A stretch of DNA of 64,000 nucleotides from Lachnospiraceae bacterium UBA7160 (GTDB taxonomy: Bacteria > Bacillota > Clostridia > Lachnospirales > Lachnospiraceae): contig DKWE01000131.1 in assembly GCA_002491565.1 (NCBI GenBank), positions 5,127 through 69,126 of the forward strand. The letters run 5' to 3'. The notes below the pieces were generated by a model. It saw nothing but the letters and a program-made list of their open reading frames with translations, was not told the DNA's origin and searched no databases. Each line of letters opens with the position of its first letter. The first letter of the stretch is position 1. The position numbers and the translations under genes are program-made. Shown in pieces: positions 43,246-51,564 of this stretch.

Positions 43246-44334
43246 ATGTATAAGATTGAAAAGCAGAATCTGACGGCATTATTCCGGAAAATTGCCGAAG
43301 GAAGGGATCTGTATCTGCCGGTAGAAAGCGCCGGACAGGTCAATTTTGCCGCCTGGGACGAGGAGGCAAAGGTCTCTCTGGATACGACAAAGACGGTAAA
43401 ATCGCCGAAGGATGCGTTTTTTCCGCAGAGCGAGACGCTCTATACCTGCAAAAAAGAAGGAAAGAAGCTGGAAGTCACACAGGAGGCTTTGCGGGAGAAG
43501 GGATTTGTGGTCTTTGGAATGAAAGCCTGCGATGTACGCGGCGTGGAGGTGCTGGACCGGGTGTTTTTGTCTGAGCCTGTGGACAGCTACTATCAGGCAA
43601 GGCGGGAGCATGGCGTACTGGTCGCGCTTGCCTGCAAAGAGCCGGAGGAATCCTGTTTCTGTACGGCATTTGGCATCGACGCGGCGAATCCGGTGGGTGC
43701 AGACGCAGAAAAACCTGCGGGAGATCATACGATGAACCAGACGGGTGCGGATGTGGCAGTCTGGGATATCGCTGACTGGCTGTACTGGAAGCCGCTGACC
43801 GAAAAGGGCGAAGCGCTTACGGAATCGGTGCGGGGGCTGTTGACAGAGGCCGGGGAGGAAGAAGTCCTGGCAGAGCAATCGCGGATCCGTGCGGTCTTGA
43901 AGAGACTGCCGTATGCGGATCTTTCCCTGGAGGGATGGGGCGGCGATGCCACAAAGGAGAAGTTCGATTCTCCGCTGTGGGAGACGCTGTACCGGCCGTG
44001 TCTGGGCTGCGGCACCTGTACCTTTGTCTGCCCGACCTGTCAGTGCTACGATATCAAGGATTACCGGACGAAGGATGGAATCCAGCGGTACCGCTGCTGG
44101 GATTCCTGCATGTATTCGGACTTTACCCTGATGTCGGCGGGAAATAACCGCACGACACAGCTGCAGCGCTTCCGCCAGCGGTTTATGCACAAGCTGGTCT
44201 ACTATCCGGCAAACAACGATGGACTGTTTTCCTGCACCGGCTGTGGCCGCTGCGTAGAGAAGTGTCCGTCCTCTCTCAATATCGTAAAGGTGATCAAGGC
44301 GTTTGCAAAAGAAGGAGGTGCCAGGAATGAGTGA
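43246..44334 (+). CDS. flxB: FlxB-like 4Fe-4S dicluster protein (AsrA type)
   Basis: A 362-residue protein resembling anaerobic sulfite reductase subunit A and hydrogenase beta subunits. Two cluster motifs, CLGCGTCTFVCP and CTGCGRCVEKCP, lie in the C-terminal third, with the CWDSCMYSDFT segment between them that is typical of this family. No siroheme subunit (AsrC) or catalytic hydrogenase is nearby. ATG 43246 is preferred over GTG 43243 with AAAGGGG upstream; it overlaps flxA at its 3' end. Confidence 0.8.
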   Translation: MYKIEKQNLTALFRKIAEGRDLYLPVESAGQVNFAAWDEEAKVSLDTTKTVKSPKDAFFPQSETLYTCKKEGKKLEVTQEALREKGFVVFGMKACDVRGVEVLDRVFLSEPVDSYYQARREHGVLVALACKEPEESCFCTAFGIDAANPVGADAEKPAGDHTMNQTGADVAVWDIADWLYWKPLTEKGEALTESVRGLLTEAGEEEVLAEQSRIRAVLKRLPYADLSLEGWGGDATKEKFDSPLWETLYRPCLGCGTCTFVCPTCQCYDIKDYRTKDGIQRYRCWDSCMYSDFTLMSAGNNRTTQLQRFRQRFMHKLVYYPANNDGLFSCTGCGRCVEKCPSSLNIVKVIKAFAKEGGARNE

Positions 44335-45187
44335 GAATGCATGTACATGCCATCCGAATTACCGTAGGGATATTCTGGTGCCGCAGATCGGTGTGATCAC
44401 CGATATCCGCACAGAGACGCCGGATGTAAAGACCTTCCGGGTCAATGCGCCGGAGGGAGGTAAGCTGTTTGAACATATGCCGGGTCAGTGCGCGATGCTC
44501 TGCATTCCGGGCGTCAGTGAAGGAATGTTTTCGATTACTTCCTCGCCGACGAACAAAGAGTATCAGGAATTCAGCATCAAGCGGTGCGGGATGCTCACGG
44601 AGCAGCTGCACAGCCTTGAGGTGGGCGATGAGATCACCGTGCGCGGCCCCTACGGAAATCATTTTCCGGTGGAGGGGGAACTGAAGGGGAAGAATCTGCT
44701 GTTCATCGCGGGCGGCATCGGCCTTGCGCCGCTGCGCTCCGTGATCAACTATGTGCTGGACAACCGCGAAAATTACGGGAGTGTGGATATTCTGTACGGC
44801 TCGCGTTCTGCGGACGATCTGGTGCAGCTTAAGGAGATTCAGGAGGTCTGGAGGAAAGCTCCGGATGTCCACGTTCACCTGACGATCGACCGGGAGCAGG
44901 AGGGCTGGGACGGCCATGTGGGCTTTGTGCCGAACTACCTGAGGGAGCTTGGTTTTTCCGCCGACAAGACGGCGCTGGTGTGCGGCCCGCCGATCATGAT
45001 CAAGTTTGTGCTGCAGGGACTGCGGGAGATGGGCTATCGGGATGAACAGATCTATACCACGCTGGAGCTGCGCATGAAATGCGGCATCGGCAAATGCGGC
45101 CGCTGCAACATCGGGACGAAATATGTGTGCAAGGACGGGCCGGTGTTCCGGTACGATGAGATCGAAGAACTGCCGGATGAATATTAG
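44327..45187 (+). CDS. flxA: FlxA-like NAD(H)/FAD-binding subunit (AsrB type)
   Basis: A 286-residue ferredoxin-NADP-reductase-fold protein. The FAD domain includes FSITSSPTN near residue 67, the nucleotide domain has FIAGGIGLAPLRSV near 126 and the VCGPPIMI segment near 220, and the C-terminus carries a [2Fe-2S] motif with cysteines in MKCGIGKCGRCNIG and VCKDGP. This is the electron entry point: it oxidises NADH and passes electrons into FlxB/FlxC. GGAGGTG precedes ATG 44327. A 155-base gap with an inverted repeat separates it from the fumarate reductase genes. Confidence 0.88.
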   Translation: MSENACTCHPNYRRDILVPQIGVITDIRTETPDVKTFRVNAPEGGKLFEHMPGQCAMLCIPGVSEGMFSITSSPTNKEYQEFSIKRCGMLTEQLHSLEVGDEITVRGPYGNHFPVEGELKGKNLLFIAGGIGLAPLRSVINYVLDNRENYGSVDILYGSRSADDLVQLKEIQEVWRKAPDVHVHLTIDREQEGWDGHVGFVPNYLRELGFSADKTALVCGPPIMIKFVLQGLREMGYRDEQIYTTLELRMKCGIGKCGRCNIGTKYVCKDGPVFRYDEIEELPDEY

Positions 45188-45208
45188 TTATAGGTGCAGC
45201 CATGCAAG

Positions 45209-45285
45209 GCATCATCCATTCATAAGTTACTGTGGGTTGGACACCTCGATAGGTTTTCACCAGGGGCCTATGAGCTGGATGATGC
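45209..45285. repeat. Inverted repeat between flxA and frdB
   Basis: GCATCATCCA (45209-45218) and TGGATGATGC (45276-45285) are exact inverse complements. Within the loop ATAGG and CCTAT form a second smaller stem. No T run follows. It may be an mRNA processing or attenuation structure that sets the ratio of the Hdr/Flx and fumarate reductase products, or an operator. Confidence 0.4.
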
Positions 45286-45343
45286 TGCTCAACACGAAAA
45301 TAACATTGCTGGCTAAACGGTAACGAGGAAGAAGAGGATTTCT

Positions 45344-46018
45344 ATGGAAAAAATGGTTGATGTATATTTTTTTGGTAAGAAATATCAGGTGCCTGAGTCG
45401 CTTACGATCATGAGCGCGATGGAATATGCCGGATATACCCTGAAGCGCGGCTGCGGCTGCCGTCACGGCTTCTGCGGAGCCTGCGCAACGATCTACCGGA
45501 TTAAAGGGAAAAATGAGCTGAAGACCTGCCTTGCCTGCCAGACACAGGTTGAGGACGGGATGTATGTGGCGAGTATTCCTTTTTTCCCGACGGATAAGCG
45601 GACCTATGAGATCGGCGAGCTTCGCCCGAATCAGCAGGTGATGATGGAGCTTTACCCGGAGATCTACAGCTGCATCGGCTGCAATGCCTGCACCAAGGCG
45701 TGCACGCAGAATCTGAATGTTATGCAGTACATTGCGTATGCTCAGAGAGGCGAGCTGGAGAAATGCGCAGAGGAGTCCTTTGACTGTATTGGCTGCGGCT
45801 GCTGCTCGCTGCGCTGTCCGGCAGGGATTTCTCATCCAATGGTGGGCGTGCTTGCAAGGAGACTGACCGGAAAGTACCTTGCCCCGGAGGCAAAGCATCT
45901 GAATCAGCGCGTGGAGGAGATTCACGCGGGTGCCTATGACGAGCTGATCGAGCAGATTATGCAGAAACCGATTGAGGAAATGCAGGAGCTCTACAACCAC
46001 AGAGAGATTGAGAAATAA
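45344..46018 (+). CDS. frdB: Fumarate reductase iron-sulfur subunit
   Basis: A 224-residue SdhB/FrdB-type protein. The N-terminal plant-ferredoxin-like domain carries cysteines in GCGCRHGFCGAC and CLAC for a [2Fe-2S] cluster. The C-terminal domain has CIGCNACTKACTQ and CIGCGCCSLRCP for two further clusters. The four-cysteine second motif suggests [4Fe-4S] clusters, unlike the 3Fe-4S of quinone-linked enzymes. No membrane anchor subunit is encoded, so the enzyme is expected to be soluble and not quinone-linked. ATG 45344 follows GAAGAGGA. It is 14 bases from frdA. Confidence 0.85.
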   Translation: MEKMVDVYFFGKKYQVPESLTIMSAMEYAGYTLKRGCGCRHGFCGACATIYRIKGKNELKTCLACQTQVEDGMYVASIPFFPTDKRTYEIGELRPNQQVMMELYPEIYSCIGCNACTKACTQNLNVMQYIAYAQRGELEKCAEESFDCIGCGCCSLRCPAGISHPMVGVLARRLTGKYLAPEAKHLNQRVEEIHAGAYDELIEQIMQKPIEEMQELYNHREIEK

Positions 46019-46032
46019 AGGAGGGAGAATCT

Positions 46033-47634
46033 ATGTATACACCAGAAATGCAGGAATCCGTGAAAAGGGTGGAAGCGGCCAGAGCGGACAACTTGAAGCT
46101 GGAACCGAGGCGCATGACTGCGGAAGAGAAAGATTCCCTCCTGAAAGCATTTCATCCGGACTATCGTCAGGACGGCTTTGTGGAGATCAAAATCGGACCG
46201 AATGCAGGTCAGAAGGTTCCGACGGAGCTGGGACATCTGCTGCATTCAAACAGCCGGCTCTTGCAGGATCCGGTAGATCTTGGTAAAATTGATTATGACG
46301 TGGATGTGCTCGTGATCGGCGGCGGCGGAGCAGGTGCTTCGGCAGCGATTGAGGCAAACGAGGCGGGCGCGGATGTCATGATTGTGACGAAGCTGCGCAT
46401 CGGAGACGCCAACACCATGATGGCGGAGGGCGGCATCCAGGCGGCAGACAAGGAAAATGATTCACCGGCGCAGCACTATCTGGATGCGTTTGGCGGCGGA
46501 CACTTTGCGGCGAGACCGGAGCTTCTGCGCCGTCTGGTCATGGAGGCGCCGGATGCGATCCAGTGGCTGAACCGCCTTGGCGTCATGTTCGACAAGGAAG
46601 CAGACGGCACCATGATCACCACGCACGGCGGCGGTACTTCCAGGAAGCGGATGCATGCCTGCAAGGATTATTCCGGCGCGGAGATCATGCGGACTTTGCG
46701 GGATGAAGTGCTGAACCGGAAGATTCCGGTGGTGGAGTTCACCTCTGCCGTAGAGCTGATCAAGGATGAAAACGGCCGCGTGGCGGGAGCGGTGCTCCTG
46801 AATATGGAGACTGGCGACTACCTGGTTGCGCGCGCGAAGACGGTTATCATTGCGACCGGCGGAGCCGGACGGCTGCACTATCAGAATTTCCCGACCTCCA
46901 ATCACTATGGGGCGACGGCGGACGGCCTGATCCTGGGCTACCGGGCGGGTGTTCCGTTGTTGTACCAGGATACGATTCAGTACCACCCGACCGGGGCGGC
47001 ATTTCCGTCCCAGATTTTTGGCGCACTGGTGACAGAGAAGGTGCGTTCTCTGGGGGCGATGCTGGTCAACGCGGATGGAGAGGTATTTATGCATCCGCTT
47101 GAGACGCGCGATGTGTGTGCGGCCTCGATTATCCGGGAGTGCACAGCAAGAGAGAAGGGTGTGCAGACTCCGATCGGAACCGGTGTGTGGCTGGATACGC
47201 CGATGATCGAGCAGCTCGGCGGAGCAGGCACGATCGAGAAGCGGATTCCGGCGATGCTGCGCATGTTCATGAATTATGATATTGATATGCGGAAGGAGCC
47301 AATCCTGGTCTATCCGACGCTGCACTACCAGAACGGCGGCCTGGAGATCAATGGGGAAGGGTTCACCAAGACCATAGACAACCTGCTCGTAGCCGGAGAG
47401 GCGGTGGGCGGCATCCATGGCAGGAACCGTCTGATGGGAAATTCGCTGCTGGATATCATTGTATTCGGGCGGAATGCCGGAAAAGCAGCTGCCGCTAAGG
47501 CGAAGGAGGTACAGCTCGGAACGCTTACACTGTCTCATATCGAAGCGTATGCGGAGGAATTGAAGAAAGCGGGAGAGAATACGGAGGATGTGTCACCGCT
47601 GCTGCTGCCGAATTATGCACGGCATGAGAGATAA
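46033..47634 (+). CDS. frdA: Fumarate reductase flavoprotein subunit
   Basis: A 533-residue FAD-dependent enzyme of the SdhA/FrdA/aspartate oxidase family. FAD-binding GGGGAGASAAIEA lies near residue 97. Active-site motifs are QYHPTGAAFP, the catalytic arginine region ETRDVCAASI, YPTLHYQNGG and GRNRLMGNSLLD. The position usually holding the covalently FAD-linked histidine reads DANTMMAEGG, so FAD should be noncovalent. Aspartate oxidase is possible by fold alone, but the dedicated FrdB and the neighbouring fumarase make fumarate reduction to succinate much more likely. ATG follows AAGGAGGGAG. Confidence 0.85.
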   Translation: MYTPEMQESVKRVEAARADNLKLEPRRMTAEEKDSLLKAFHPDYRQDGFVEIKIGPNAGQKVPTELGHLLHSNSRLLQDPVDLGKIDYDVDVLVIGGGGAGASAAIEANEAGADVMIVTKLRIGDANTMMAEGGIQAADKENDSPAQHYLDAFGGGHFAARPELLRRLVMEAPDAIQWLNRLGVMFDKEADGTMITTHGGGTSRKRMHACKDYSGAEIMRTLRDEVLNRKIPVVEFTSAVELIKDENGRVAGAVLLNMETGDYLVARAKTVIIATGGAGRLHYQNFPTSNHYGATADGLILGYRAGVPLLYQDTIQYHPTGAAFPSQIFGALVTEKVRSLGAMLVNADGEVFMHPLETRDVCAASIIRECTAREKGVQTPIGTGVWLDTPMIEQLGGAGTIEKRIPAMLRMFMNYDIDMRKEPILVYPTLHYQNGGLEINGEGFTKTIDNLLVAGEAVGGIHGRNRLMGNSLLDIIVFGRNAGKAAAAKAKEVQLGTLTLSHIEAYAEELKKAGENTEDVSPLLLPNYARHER

Positions 47635-47775
47635 AAATTGCTGTATAGGCCCGGTTTCAAGATGGAGATAATATGAAGCGTATAGAATTGCGGAAGTTCG
47701 AAGTACGAAGCAATTCGTAGACTTATATCTGAGGTCATGCCTGCAAAGCAGGGGAAGGGTTAAGGAGGAAATGGA

Positions 47776-48618
47776 ATGCGGGAAATAGAAGCGAGCCAGA
47801 TCACAGAGGTGGTCGAGCGGCTCTGTATCGAAGCCAATGAGCATCTGCCAGAGGATGTGAAGTGTGCGCTTCGTGACTGCCGCGCGCGAGAGGACTGGGA
47901 GATTGCGCAGGGGGTGCTGGACAAGATCATCGAAAACTACGAGATCGCAGACGAGCAGCAGGTCCCCATCTGCCAGGATACCGGGATGGCGTGCGTATTT
48001 CTGGAAATCGGCCAGGATGTCCATATCGTTGGGGGAGATCTCTCAGAGGCGGTGGACGAGGGCGTGCGCAGAGGATATGACAAGGGCTATCTGCGCAAAT
48101 CTGTGGTAAAGGATCCGGTGCGCAGAGGTAACACTGGGGACAACACTCCGGCCATGCTCTATACGGAAATTGTGCCGGGAGAACAGATCAAAGTTACGGT
48201 GGGACCTAAGGGTTTTGGAAGTGAAAATATGAGTGCAATCCGGATGTTCAAGCCGTCGGCGGGGCTGCAGGGGATCAAGGATTTTATCCTGGAGACCGTA
48301 GAGACGGCAGGTCCGAATCCCTGTCCGCCTATGGTGGTAGGCGTTGGCATTGGCGGTACTTTCGATAAGGCGGCACTGTTGGCAAAGAAAGCGCTGATGC
48401 GCCCGGTCGATTCTGAGAATCCGGACCCATTCTACGCGGATCTGGAGAAAGAAATGCTGGAGAAAATCAACCAGCTTGGCATTGGACCTCAGGGCTTCGG
48501 AGGAAAGACGACAGCGATCGGATTGAATATTGAGACGATGCCGACTCATATCGCAGGAATGCCCTGTGCGATCAATATCAGCTGCCATGTGACAAGACAT
48601 AAGACAGAGATGATATAA
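47776..48618 (+). CDS. Class I fumarate hydratase, alpha subunit
   Basis: A 280-residue TtdA/FumA-N-type subunit that binds the labile [4Fe-4S] cluster. It shows [11 protein letters not shown] near residue 65, [12 protein letters not shown] near 155 and [16 protein letters not shown] near 185-200, with the three ligand cysteines expected in these regions (QDTG, NPCPP and the MPCAIN end). It interconverts malate and fumarate together with the beta subunit at 48802. ATG 47776 is preceded by AAGGAGG. A tartrate dehydratase reading is possible, but the context favours fumarase. Confidence 0.9.
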   Translation: MREIEASQITEVVERLCIEANEHLPEDVKCALRDCRAREDWEIAQGVLDKIIENYEIADEQQVPICQDTGMACVFLEIGQDVHIVGGDLSEAVDEGVRRGYDKGYLRKSVVKDPVRRGNTGDNTPAMLYTEIVPGEQIKVTVGPKGFGSENMSAIRMFKPSAGLQGIKDFILETVETAGPNPCPPMVVGVGIGGTFDKAALLAKKALMRPVDSENPDPFYADLEKEMLEKINQLGIGPQGFGGKTTAIGLNIETMPTHIAGMPCAINISCHVTRHKTEMI

Positions 48619-48665
48619 AATGTACGAGACCATAATATTGTACCTATGTCAATTTATGGAAGATG

Positions 48666-48694
48666 TTTACATGTGTCAGTCTGTTGTATATAAT
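48666..48694 (+). promoter_or_regulatory. Internal promoter between fumarase subunits
   Basis: -35 TTTACA (48666-48671) and perfect -10 TATAAT (48689-48694), 17-base spacer. The following leader can fold: TATCTGC (48699-48705) with GCAGATA (48745-48751), enclosing TTTAC and GTAAA. Confidence 0.55.
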
Positions 48695-48801
48695 CTTGTA
48701 TCTGCGGACTCTTTAAGGCCGGTATTTACCTGAAACGTAAATTTGCAGATAAATTGCAGTAGACTGGTAATGTAGTTCATGGCAGGAAAGGAGACGGATT
48801 C

Positions 48802-49359
48802 ATGGAAAAACATATTACGCTGCCGCTCACGAAGGAGCTGGCGCGCACGCTTCATGCGGGCGAGACCGTCTACGTGACAGGCACCATCTATACCTCGCGT
48901 GACGCAGGCCACAAGCGCATGTGCGAGGCGCTTGCCAGAGGAGAACAGCTCCCCTTTGATCCCACTGACGCTACCATTTATTATGTTGGCCCGACTCCGG
49001 CAAAGCCGGGACAGGTCATCGGCTCGGCAGGCCCGACCACCAGCGGCCGTATGGATGCCTATGCGCCTACAATGATGCGTGCTGGGGCAAGAGGCATGAT
49101 CGGCAAGGGAGCAAGACTTCCTGAAGTCGTGGAAGCTATGAAGGAATGTAGCGGTGTTTACTTCGGCGCGATTGGCGGCGCAGGCGCACTGCTTGCCAGG
49201 TGCATCAAAAAGGCGGAACTGATCGCCTACGAAGATCTTGGAGCGGAAGCTCTGCGCAAACTGTACGTCGAGGAGATGCCGTTGGTCGTCATCATTGACA
49301 GCGAAGGCCGCAGTCTGTACGAAGAAGGCCGCGCCGCGTATCTCGCGTCTCGAAAATAG
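48802..49359 (+). CDS. Class I fumarate hydratase, beta subunit
   Basis: A 185-residue TtdB/FumA-C-type subunit with the expected swivelling-domain signatures: VYVTGTIYTSRDAGHKRM near residue 24, GSAGPTTSGRMD near 73 and GAGARGMIGKG-like AGARGMIGKG near 94, and YFGAIGGAGALLA near 119. It completes the active site of the alpha subunit. The 183-base gap to the alpha gene, with its own promoter, is unusual since these genes are normally adjacent. AAAGGAG precedes ATG. Confidence 0.9.
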   Translation: MEKHITLPLTKELARTLHAGETVYVTGTIYTSRDAGHKRMCEALARGEQLPFDPTDATIYYVGPTPAKPGQVIGSAGPTTSGRMDAYAPTMMRAGARGMIGKGARLPEVVEAMKECSGVYFGAIGGAGALLARCIKKAELIAYEDLGAEALRKLYVEEMPLVVIIDSEGRSLYEEGRAAYLASRK

Positions 49360-49457
49360 AGTGTGATACTACTGCTCTGTGCGGTAAGAGCAAGCGAAAA
49401 GTCCCGAAACCAGGTGCAGAATGGGTAATTTGTAAGAAAAACTGCACAAAAAAGTAC

Positions 49458-49486
49458 TGGACATACGCGGACTTTTGTGCTATGCT
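49458..49486 (+). promoter_or_regulatory. Promoter of the glycine cleavage operon
   Basis: -35 TGGACA (49458-49463) and -10 TATGCT (49481-49486), spacer 17 bases, about 55 bases before the first glycine aptamer. Confidence 0.6.
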
Positions 49487-49545
49487 GACATTATCAAGAG
49501 AGCACCCGGCCAGGGAAAACTGAATACAAATATCGGGCGAAGGAT

Positions 49546-49706
49546 TTGGGAGAGAGCGCGGCAGCCGCGCCGCCGAAGGGGAAAAGCGAAGAAGCTCAAA
49601 CTCTCAGGCAAAAAGACCGGATCCGGACGAGACTCTGGAGAGCATCCGTGCACCAACGAGGATGGCCCCGTACCGGGACCAGCAATCTTTCAGGTAAAAG
49701 GACAGA
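49546..49706 (+). promoter_or_regulatory. Tandem glycine riboswitch
   Basis: Two gcvT-type aptamers in series. The first runs from GGGAGAGAG through GCCGAAGGGG, AAACTCTCAGGCAAAA and GACCGGATCCGGACGAGAC to TCTGGAGAG. The second has the GCACCAACGAGGAT block and AATCTTTCAGGTAAAAGGACAGAG. Glycine binding switches on the cleavage system in this class. Most of the 512-base interval 49360-49871 is this element, its promoter and terminator. Confidence 0.95.
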
Positions 49707-49749
49707 GGCAGGAAGCAATGCCGTAAGGCATTTTCTTCCTGCCTCTTTT
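49704..49749 (+). terminator. Riboswitch-controlled terminator before gcvT
   Basis: AGAGGCAGGAAG (49704-49715) pairs with CTTCCTGCCTCT (49735-49746), followed by TTT. Its 5' arm overlaps the last stem of the second glycine aptamer, so bound glycine can prevent its formation. Confidence 0.85.
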
Positions 49750-49871
49750 GCTGTTGAATTGCGCGGCGCCATGCGCGGAGCAAATCAGAGCATAGATGCG
49801 AAGTACGGAGCGATTTGCTGATTCTCATTCAGAATGTGTTTCCCTGGCGGGCGGAAAGGAGTGGCTACAGC

Positions 49872-50960
49872 ATGGAAAGAAAAACGCCTTTGTATGACGT
49901 TCATGTGGAGAGCAAGGGGAAAATTGTTCCCTTCGGTGGGTATCTGCTTCCGGTTCAGTATCAGGGAGTGATTCAGGAGCATATGGCAGTCAGGACGGCC
50001 GCGGGATTGTTTGATGTGTCCCATATGGGTGAGGTTCTCTGCATTGGAAAGGATGCTCTGGCAAATCTCAATCATCTTCTGACGAATGATTATACCACGA
50101 TGTATGACGGTCAGGCACGCTACAGCCCGATGTGCAATGAAAATGGCGGCGTTGTGGATGACCTGATTGTGTACAAGGTGCGTGACAATCATTATTTTAT
50201 CGTTGTGAACGCGGCAAACCGCGAGAAGGATTTTGCGTGGATGAAGGCACATGCCTTTGGGGATGCTGTATTTACGGATATTTCCGATGAGGTTGCGCAG
50301 ATTGCGCTCCAGGGTCCGAGGGCGGAGGAGATTCTGCGGAAGCTGGTAGGCGAAGAAGACATTCCGGAAAAATATTACAGCTGCAGATTCCACCGGAGGA
50401 TCGCGGATATGGACTGCATTATTTCCAGAACCGGTTATACGGGGGAGGACGGCTTCGAGTTCTATGTAGCGGCGCAGGAAGCAGAAAAGCTCTGGAAGCT
50501 GCTGCTTGAGACTGGAAAGGAAGAAGGTCTGGTCCCATGCGGACTTGGCGCGCGGGATACGCTCCGGTTGGAGGCAGCGATGCCGCTCTATGGGCATGAG
50601 ATGGATGATGAGATATCGCCGCGTGAGACGGGACTTGGCGTGTTTGTGAAAATGGACAAGCGGGAGTTTATCGGGAAAGAAGCTCTGGAGTCCAGAGAGG
50701 TTGCGAGGAAACGCGTAGGCTTGAAGGTGACAGGGCGGGGCATTATCCGGGAGCACATGGAGCTCTTTGACGGGGAGAAGAAGATCGGCATTTCCACCTC
50801 CGGCACGCATTGCCCGTATCTCGGCTACCCGGCGGCGATGGCGCTTGTGGAGAAGGAATACGCAGTTCCGGGGACGAAGGTACAGGCCAATGTCCGGGGA
50901 AGGAAGGTAGAGGCGGAGGTCGTGGCGCTGCCGTTTTACCGTAAAAATGCGAAGGGATAA
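49872..50960 (+). CDS. gcvT: Glycine cleavage system T protein (aminomethyltransferase)
   Basis: A 362-residue GcvT. It transfers the aminomethyl carbon from the H protein to tetrahydrofolate and frees ammonia. Recognised from FGGYLLPVQYQGVIQEHMAVR near the N-terminus, LFDVSHMGEV, DDLIVYKV, the RTGYTGEDGFEFYV stretch and GLGARDTLRLEAAMPLYGHE, all in order at normal length. ATG 49872 follows AAAGGAG; the upstream frame to 49815 overlaps leader RNA. First gene of the operon. Confidence 0.95.
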   Translation: MERKTPLYDVHVESKGKIVPFGGYLLPVQYQGVIQEHMAVRTAAGLFDVSHMGEVLCIGKDALANLNHLLTNDYTTMYDGQARYSPMCNENGGVVDDLIVYKVRDNHYFIVVNAANREKDFAWMKAHAFGDAVFTDISDEVAQIALQGPRAEEILRKLVGEEDIPEKYYSCRFHRRIADMDCIISRTGYTGEDGFEFYVAAQEAEKLWKLLLETGKEEGLVPCGLGARDTLRLEAAMPLYGHEMDDEISPRETGLGVFVKMDKREFIGKEALESREVARKRVGLKVTGRGIIREHMELFDGEKKIGISTSGTHCPYLGYPAAMALVEKEYAVPGTKVQANVRGRKVEAEVVALPFYRKNAKG

Positions 50961-51101
50961 GCACTGGCAGTAGTTGTTTCTTACTGGCCGCTTTTACCGG
51001 CCGTCTGAAATTATGATAGTCTCAGAAGCCATAGGAGTCTGCGGGCAGCAATTTTAGAACAGGCATTGTAAAATAATATAAAAATTCAGGAGGACAGAAC
51101 A

Positions 51102-51485
51102 ATGACGTATCCAGTAGAATTAAAGTATGTGAAATCGCATGAGTGGGTCAGAGAGGATGGCGACGTGGTCTATATTGGCATTACTGATTATGCACAGGAT
51201 GCCCTTGGGGATCTGGTATTTGTCAATCTTCCGGAGGTGGGGGATGAAGTAACCGCTGGAGAGGCATTTGCGGATGTGGAGTCTGTAAAGGCAGTTTCTG
51301 ATGTATTTTCCCCGGTGACAGGCGTGGTGCTTGAGATCAATGAAGAGCTTCTGGATGCGCCGGAGCAGATCAATCAGGATCCGTATGGGGCTTGGTTTAT
51401 CAAGGTCGGTCAGGTGCAGGAGCATGAGGACTATCTGAGCGCAGCAGAATATGAGGAGCACGCGCAAGCAGAAGCGGAAGCTTAA
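51102..51485 (+). CDS. gcvH: Glycine cleavage system H protein
   Basis: A 127-residue lipoyl carrier. The lipoylated lysine is K63 in [14 protein letters not shown]. The [31 protein letters not shown] start is the standard GcvH fold. It shuttles the aminomethyl group between P, T and L proteins. AGGAGG precedes ATG 51102; 141 bases separate it from gcvT, with no clear extra gene. Confidence 0.95.
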   Translation: MTYPVELKYVKSHEWVREDGDVVYIGITDYAQDALGDLVFVNLPEVGDEVTAGEAFADVESVKAVSDVFSPVTGVVLEINEELLDAPEQINQDPYGAWFIKVGQVQEHEDYLSAAEYEEHAQAEAEA

Positions 51486-51564
51486 TCGGCGGACGGTTAT
51501 GCCGTTTACAGGCGTAAATTTGTGTAAATAGCAAAATTGAGCCAGGATGGAGGGGGAAACAAGT

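Noticed and set aside
38679..45187. Reading the Hdr/Mvh-like cluster as a methanogen-type or hydrogenase-linked complex
   Set aside because: No MvhA/MvhG hydrogenase or coenzyme M/B genes are present; AsrA/AsrB-like subunits next to MvhD match the Flx arrangement instead.
43246..45187. Anaerobic sulfite reductase AsrAB
   Set aside because: The siroheme subunit AsrC is missing and the genes are embedded in the Hdr/Flx operon.
49475..49821. Two short plus-strand open frames between fumarase and gcvT
   Set aside because: They coincide with the tandem glycine riboswitch and its terminator, which explain the sequence conservation there.
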